Assembly (NCBI GenBank): GCA_001785575.1
Contig: MFUC01000004.1
Span: forward strand, 1 to 22,257
DNA from: Candidatus Nomurabacteria bacterium RIFCSPHIGHO2_02_FULL_38_15
Lineage (GTDB): Bacteria > Patescibacteriota > Minisyncoccia > Phycocordibacterales > UBA9973
Length of the DNA: 22,257 nt
Direction: 5' to 3'
Part shown: positions 19,207 to 22,257 of the stretch, piece by piece
Numbering within the stretch: position 1 is the stretch's first letter
Layout of the letters: every line of letters begins with the position of its first letter
Made by a program: the position numbers and the translations under genes
Notes under the pieces: model-generated
What the model saw: the letters and a program-made list of their open reading frames with translations, nothing else
What the model was told of the DNA's origin: nothing
Database searches by the model: none

Positions 19207-19213
19207 CAATTAC

Positions 19214-21448
19214 ATGGAAGACGAGCACAATCAGGCACAAAATGTGCCCGCCAAACTACTAAAGCCCTACGACCCAGCCGAGACCGAGGGGCGGATTTAT
19301 AAACTTTGGGAGGAATCGGGCTTTTTTAACCCTGATGTTTGTATACAAAAAGGGGTAACTAAAAATGATGCTGAAAGTTTTTCAATAGTATTGCCCCCAC
19401 CAAATGTTACCGGCCGGTTACACCTGGGCCACGCCCTTGAACACAGCTTACAAGATGCGGTTGTACGTTTTAAACGTATGCAGGGCTATAAGACTTTATG
19501 GATACCCGGTACTGATCATGCGGCAATTGCAACACAGGCTAGATTTGAAAAAAACTTAACAAAAGAAACTGGCAAAAGTAGACACGATTTTAGTCGTAAC
19601 GATTTTTTCAATATGGTTAATGAGTTTGGACTAATAAATCAAAAAGATATGCAAACACAAATGCGACTTTTTGGTTCGTCACTTGATTGGTCACGTGAAG
19701 CTTTTACATTAGATGCCAACAGGTCTTTGGCCGTACGCACCGCTTTCAAGCAAATGTATGATGAGGGCCTAATTTATAAAGGACACAAAGTTATTAACTG
19801 GGACCCAAAAGGTCAAACAACCGTTTCAGATGATGAACTAGTTTATGTTGAACGTGATGCGACATTATATACCTTTAAATATTCGGCCAACTTCCCTATT
19901 TCAATTTCAACTACTCGTCCCGAAACTAAGGTTGGTGATACGGCAGTTGCAGTTAATCCAAACGATGAACGCTATAAACAATACATTGGCCAAGAATTTG
20001 ATGCTGTGTTTTGTAATGTGCCAATCCATATAAAAATTATTGCTGATTATTCAGTTGAAGCTGAATTTGGTACTGGCGCATTAGGCGTAACGCCGGCCCA
20101 TAGCCAAATTGATGCTGAAATCGCTATGCGTCATGAACTGCCAAGTGTCCAAGTTATAAACGAATACGCCAAAATAATGGTTGGTGATGAAAATTTAATT
20201 GGTAAAAAAACTTCAGAGGCTCGCGAAATTGTTGCACAGTGGTTACGTGATAATAACTTAATGGAGAAAGAAGAAAAAATAAAACAAAATGTTTCAACCT
20301 CTGAGCGTACTGAAGCTATTATTGAGCCCTTGCCTAAAATGCAGTGGTTTATAAATGTTAACAAACAAATTCCTTCTCATAAAAATAAAACATTAAAAGA
20401 GCTTATGCTGGAAGCAGTAGAAAAAGATGGCGTTAAAATTATTCCAGACCGTTTTGATAAAACATATCGTCACTGGATCAATAATTTGCGTGACTGGTGT
20501 ATATCGCGTCAAATAATTTACGGCCACCAAATACCTGTTTGGTACAAGGGTGATGAATTATATTGCGGTATTAATCCGCCAGCTGGCGAACCCGAGGGCG
20601 ACGGCTGGACCCAAGACACCGACACGCTAGATACCTGGTTTTCATCAGGCCTTTGGACATTTTCAACGTTAGGTTGGCCAAATAATACCGATGACTTTAA
20701 AAATTACCACCCAACAACATTAATTAACCCAGGTTATGAAATTTTACCCCCATGGGTTGCACGCATGATTTTGATGAGTAAATATTTGTTGAATGAAGTA
20801 CCCTTTAAAACTGTTTACTTGCACGGTATTGTTCGTGATTCAAAAGGTATTAAATTTAGTAAATCATTAAAAAACGGCATAGAGCCTGAAGAAATAATTA
20901 AAGACTGCGGCACCGATGCATTGCGCATGTCTATGGTTGTAGGTATTGGCCCGGGTAACGACACTAATTTTGATATTCAAAAAGTCAAAGCCTATTCAAA
21001 ATTTGCAAATAAATTGTGGAACATTACACGCTTTATACTTTCAAGCACAACTCAAACAAATACTTTAGACTTAAGCCAAAAACCAAATTTGCCTGATACT
21101 GAAAGTAATATACTTGATGAATTTGAAGCGATTTTGATTGACATAACAACAGATATTGAAAATTACAGACTCTATATTGCGTCTGAAAAACTATATCATT
21201 ACGTATGGCACAATTTTGCTGATATTATTATTGAGGAATCAAAAGATATTTTAAAAAATGGCAGTACTGATGAAAAAAATAACCGTTCTTGGTTATTGAT
21301 GTATATACTGACAAGGTCAATTCAAGCGTTGCACCCCTTCATGCCGTTTATTACCGAGGAGCTGTGGTCGTTTTTACCCAAAACAAATAAAGAGCAAGAT
21401 AATTTGCTAATAATAACACCATGGCCGATTACAGCTGGCAAACAATAG
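19214..21448 (+). CDS. valS: Valyl-tRNA synthetase, compact form
   Basis: Class I aminoacyl-tRNA synthetase that charges tRNA-Val. Start ATG 19214 gives 744 residues (MEDEHNQAQNVPAKLLKPYDP). Motifs: PPPNVTGRLHLGH with the HIGH-type HLGH at 70-73, the editing domain with STTRPETKVGDTAVAV and GTGALGVTPAH, WCISRQIIYGHQIPVWY, and the KMSKS loop as KFSKS at 547-551. The usual C-terminal coiled-coil tRNA arm of bacterial ValRS (about 880 residues or more in total) is missing: the protein stops soon after the anticodon-binding helices. The editing pocket looks intact. The last 28 bases overlap the start of the PrsW-type gene, so the two are translationally coupled. A longer reading from 19106 is rejected because it crosses the promoter. 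Confidence 0.95.
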   Translation: MEDEHNQAQNVPAKLLKPYDPAETEGRIYKLWEESGFFNPDVCIQKGVTKNDAESFSIVLPPPNVTGRLHLGHALEHSLQDAVVRFKRMQGYKTLWIPGTDHAAIATQARFEKNLTKETGKSRHDFSRNDFFNMVNEFGLINQKDMQTQMRLFGSSLDWSREAFTLDANRSLAVRTAFKQMYDEGLIYKGHKVINWDPKGQTTVSDDELVYVERDATLYTFKYSANFPISISTTRPETKVGDTAVAVNPNDERYKQYIGQEFDAVFCNVPIHIKIIADYSVEAEFGTGALGVTPAHSQIDAEIAMRHELPSVQVINEYAKIMVGDENLIGKKTSEAREIVAQWLRDNNLMEKEEKIKQNVSTSERTEAIIEPLPKMQWFINVNKQIPSHKNKTLKELMLEAVEKDGVKIIPDRFDKTYRHWINNLRDWCISRQIIYGHQIPVWYKGDELYCGINPPAGEPEGDGWTQDTDTLDTWFSSGLWTFSTLGWPNNTDDFKNYHPTTLINPGYEILPPWVARMILMSKYLLNEVPFKTVYLHGIVRDSKGIKFSKSLKNGIEPEEIIKDCGTDALRMSMVVGIGPGNDTNFDIQKVKAYSKFANKLWNITRFILSSTTQTNTLDLSQKPNLPDTESNILDEFEAILIDITTDIENYRLYIASEKLYHYVWHNFADIIIEESKDILKNGSTDEKNNRSWLLMYILTRSIQALHPFMPFITEELWSFLPKTNKEQDNLLIITPWPITAGKQ

Positions 21449-22119
21449 CCATCGCCGGGGCAACCGGTGTATTACCCACTATTTTGTGGTTGGTATTTTG
21501 GTTGCGGGGCGCACGTACCGCCGGCAAGCCCAAGGGACTTTTTATACTGTGTTATATATTAGGGGCCTTGATGGTTTTTTTAGTTGTGCCTATCCAAAAA
21601 TTTGCCTTTAATTTCGTAGGCATAGGCATAACTGGCATAATTGTATTTGCCAGCATTGAGGAGCTATTTAAATTTTTAATTATTAATACAGTTGCACTGA
21701 AAAGCAATTTTGCCACTCGGGCTATTGACTTCCCTATGTTTTTAATCAGCGGGGCTTTGGGTTTTGCCGCCTTGGAAAATGTCTTTTTTATTATTGGGCC
21801 AATTGCTGATGGCTTGATTTTAACTGGTTTTATTACGGGTAATATTCGATTTTTAGGCGCTACATTGTTGCATGCCATGGCCAGCGGTTTGTTTGGTGTC
21901 ATGCTGGGCTTGTCGTTCCACCGCAATTGGCAATTTAAACCATTATACATTTTAGCCGGTTTTGCACTGGCAGTTTTGTTGCATAGTACCTTTAACTTTT
22001 TTATAATTAGTGGTGACGGTAGAAACACATTACAAACTTTGGCATTTTTGTGGGTCGTTGCTATACTAAATATACTATTGTTTGAAAAATTAAAACGCAT
22101 GGACAAATTGACCGTATAA
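21421..22119 (+). CDS. PrsW-type glutamic intramembrane protease
   Basis: A multi-pass membrane protein of 232 residues with the PrsW/CPBP-superfamily core: ASIEELFKF (Glu80-Glu81 and Lys84, the EExxK motif), GFAALENVFF (Glu119-Asn120), LLHAMASGLFG (His151) and VLLHSTFNFF (His188). These residues form the catalytic site in this family, in which PrsW of Bacillus cuts an anti-sigma factor. Seven or eight hydrophobic segments are visible. The substrate here is unknown; no sigma or anti-sigma gene is in the window. The start at 21421 overlaps the valS end by 28 bases; the ATG is the only reasonable one before the first membrane helix. Confidence 0.88.
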   Translation: MADYSWQTIAIAGATGVLPTILWLVFWLRGARTAGKPKGLFILCYILGALMVFLVVPIQKFAFNFVGIGITGIIVFASIEELFKFLIINTVALKSNFATRAIDFPMFLISGALGFAALENVFFIIGPIADGLILTGFITGNIRFLGATLLHAMASGLFGVMLGLSFHRNWQFKPLYILAGFALAVLLHSTFNFFIISGDGRNTLQTLAFLWVVAILNILLFEKLKRMDKLTV

Positions 22120-22158
22120 ATTAAAAGCGATAAGTAATTAAAAACTAATTAAAATATT

Positions 22159-22257
22159 ATGTCTAAAAAAAGATCATTTTTTGAAAGGTTAACCGGCAGT
22201 ATGACACTGTCAAATAAACACAAATTTGATGACGATGATGATGCCGACCAAAATTCT
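22159..22257 (+). CDS. Start of a gene running off the right edge
   Basis: ATG 22159 and 33 codons are visible: MSKKRSFFERLTGSMTLSNK followed by HKF, five Asp and ADQNS. The basic, FERL-containing start followed by an acidic run resembles the N-terminal extension I recall from Hsp20-type chaperones of candidate-phyla bacteria, but the alpha-crystallin domain would lie outside the window, so this is a guess. It begins 39 bases after the PrsW-type gene and may be in the same transcript. Confidence 0.6.
   Translation, partial: MSKKRSFFERLTGSMTLSNKHKFDDDDDADQNS

Noticed and set aside
19106..19213. Longer ValRS start at 19106.
   Set aside because: It would lie upstream of a perfect extended -10 placed 7 bases before the ATG at 19214, and the extra residues do not resemble ValRS.

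Overview
The window reads as a chromosomal segment of a streamlined, AT-rich bacterium of the Candidate Phyla Radiation (Patescibacteria, probably Parcubacteria-like). This placement is inference from gene content: a PriA-type protein whose helicase motifs have decayed, a delta-prime-like clamp-loader protein without its P-loop half, a short ValRS, a four-helix-bundle (S23/IVS-type) protein, a tRNA gene without encoded CCA, almost no Shine-Dalgarno sequences, and many very small membrane proteins. No rRNA or taxonomic marker fixes the lineage.

Layout. 1-1230 (+): end of rsmE, then uppP. 1257-6216 (-): a lipoprotein with its own strong promoter, an RseP-type site-2 protease, a two-gene cassette (small membrane protein plus four-helix-bundle protein) bounded by CTAG-heptad arrays, frr, a delta-prime-like protein and mreB. 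6226-6248: back-to-back mreB/priA promoters. 6255-8117 (+): degenerate priA. 8118-11452: an accessory island with a hairpin-rich leader and a retron-like reverse transcriptase, a RelB/RelE-type toxin-antitoxin pair, and three tiny genes, most closed by their own terminators. 11492-15566 (+): rpsU-ybeY, ftsA-ftsZ and trxB. 15582-17380: two look-alike small-RNA units on either side of a secreted helical protein, tRNA-Glu, a 43-residue membrane protein and an unknown 135-residue protein. 17420-22257: tsaD, a convergent and apparently frameshifted gene of unknown function, valS overlapping a PrsW-type protease, and the first 33 codons of another gene.

How it works together. The core genes cover envelope growth and division (UppP, MreB, FtsA, FtsZ, RseP), ribosome and tRNA biology (RsmE, RRF, bS21, YbeY, TsaD, ValRS, tRNA-Glu) and replication (PriA-like, delta-prime-like). 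Two promoter styles are visible. Several core genes (frr, mreB, priA, trxB, valS, probably tsaD) have an extended -10 of the TGnTATAAT type only 6-10 bases before the start codon and no clear -35, which predicts leaderless or nearly leaderless mRNAs. Several accessory genes have a TTGACA/TTGACT -35, a spacer near 17 bp, a -10, and in most cases an ordinary leader.

The strongest candidates for something undescribed are the reverse transcriptase with its three-hairpin leader, the cassette framed by 7-bp CTAG arrays (which place stop codons in all six frames), and the paired small-RNA units. All positions and motifs were read by eye; no homology search or folding was run.
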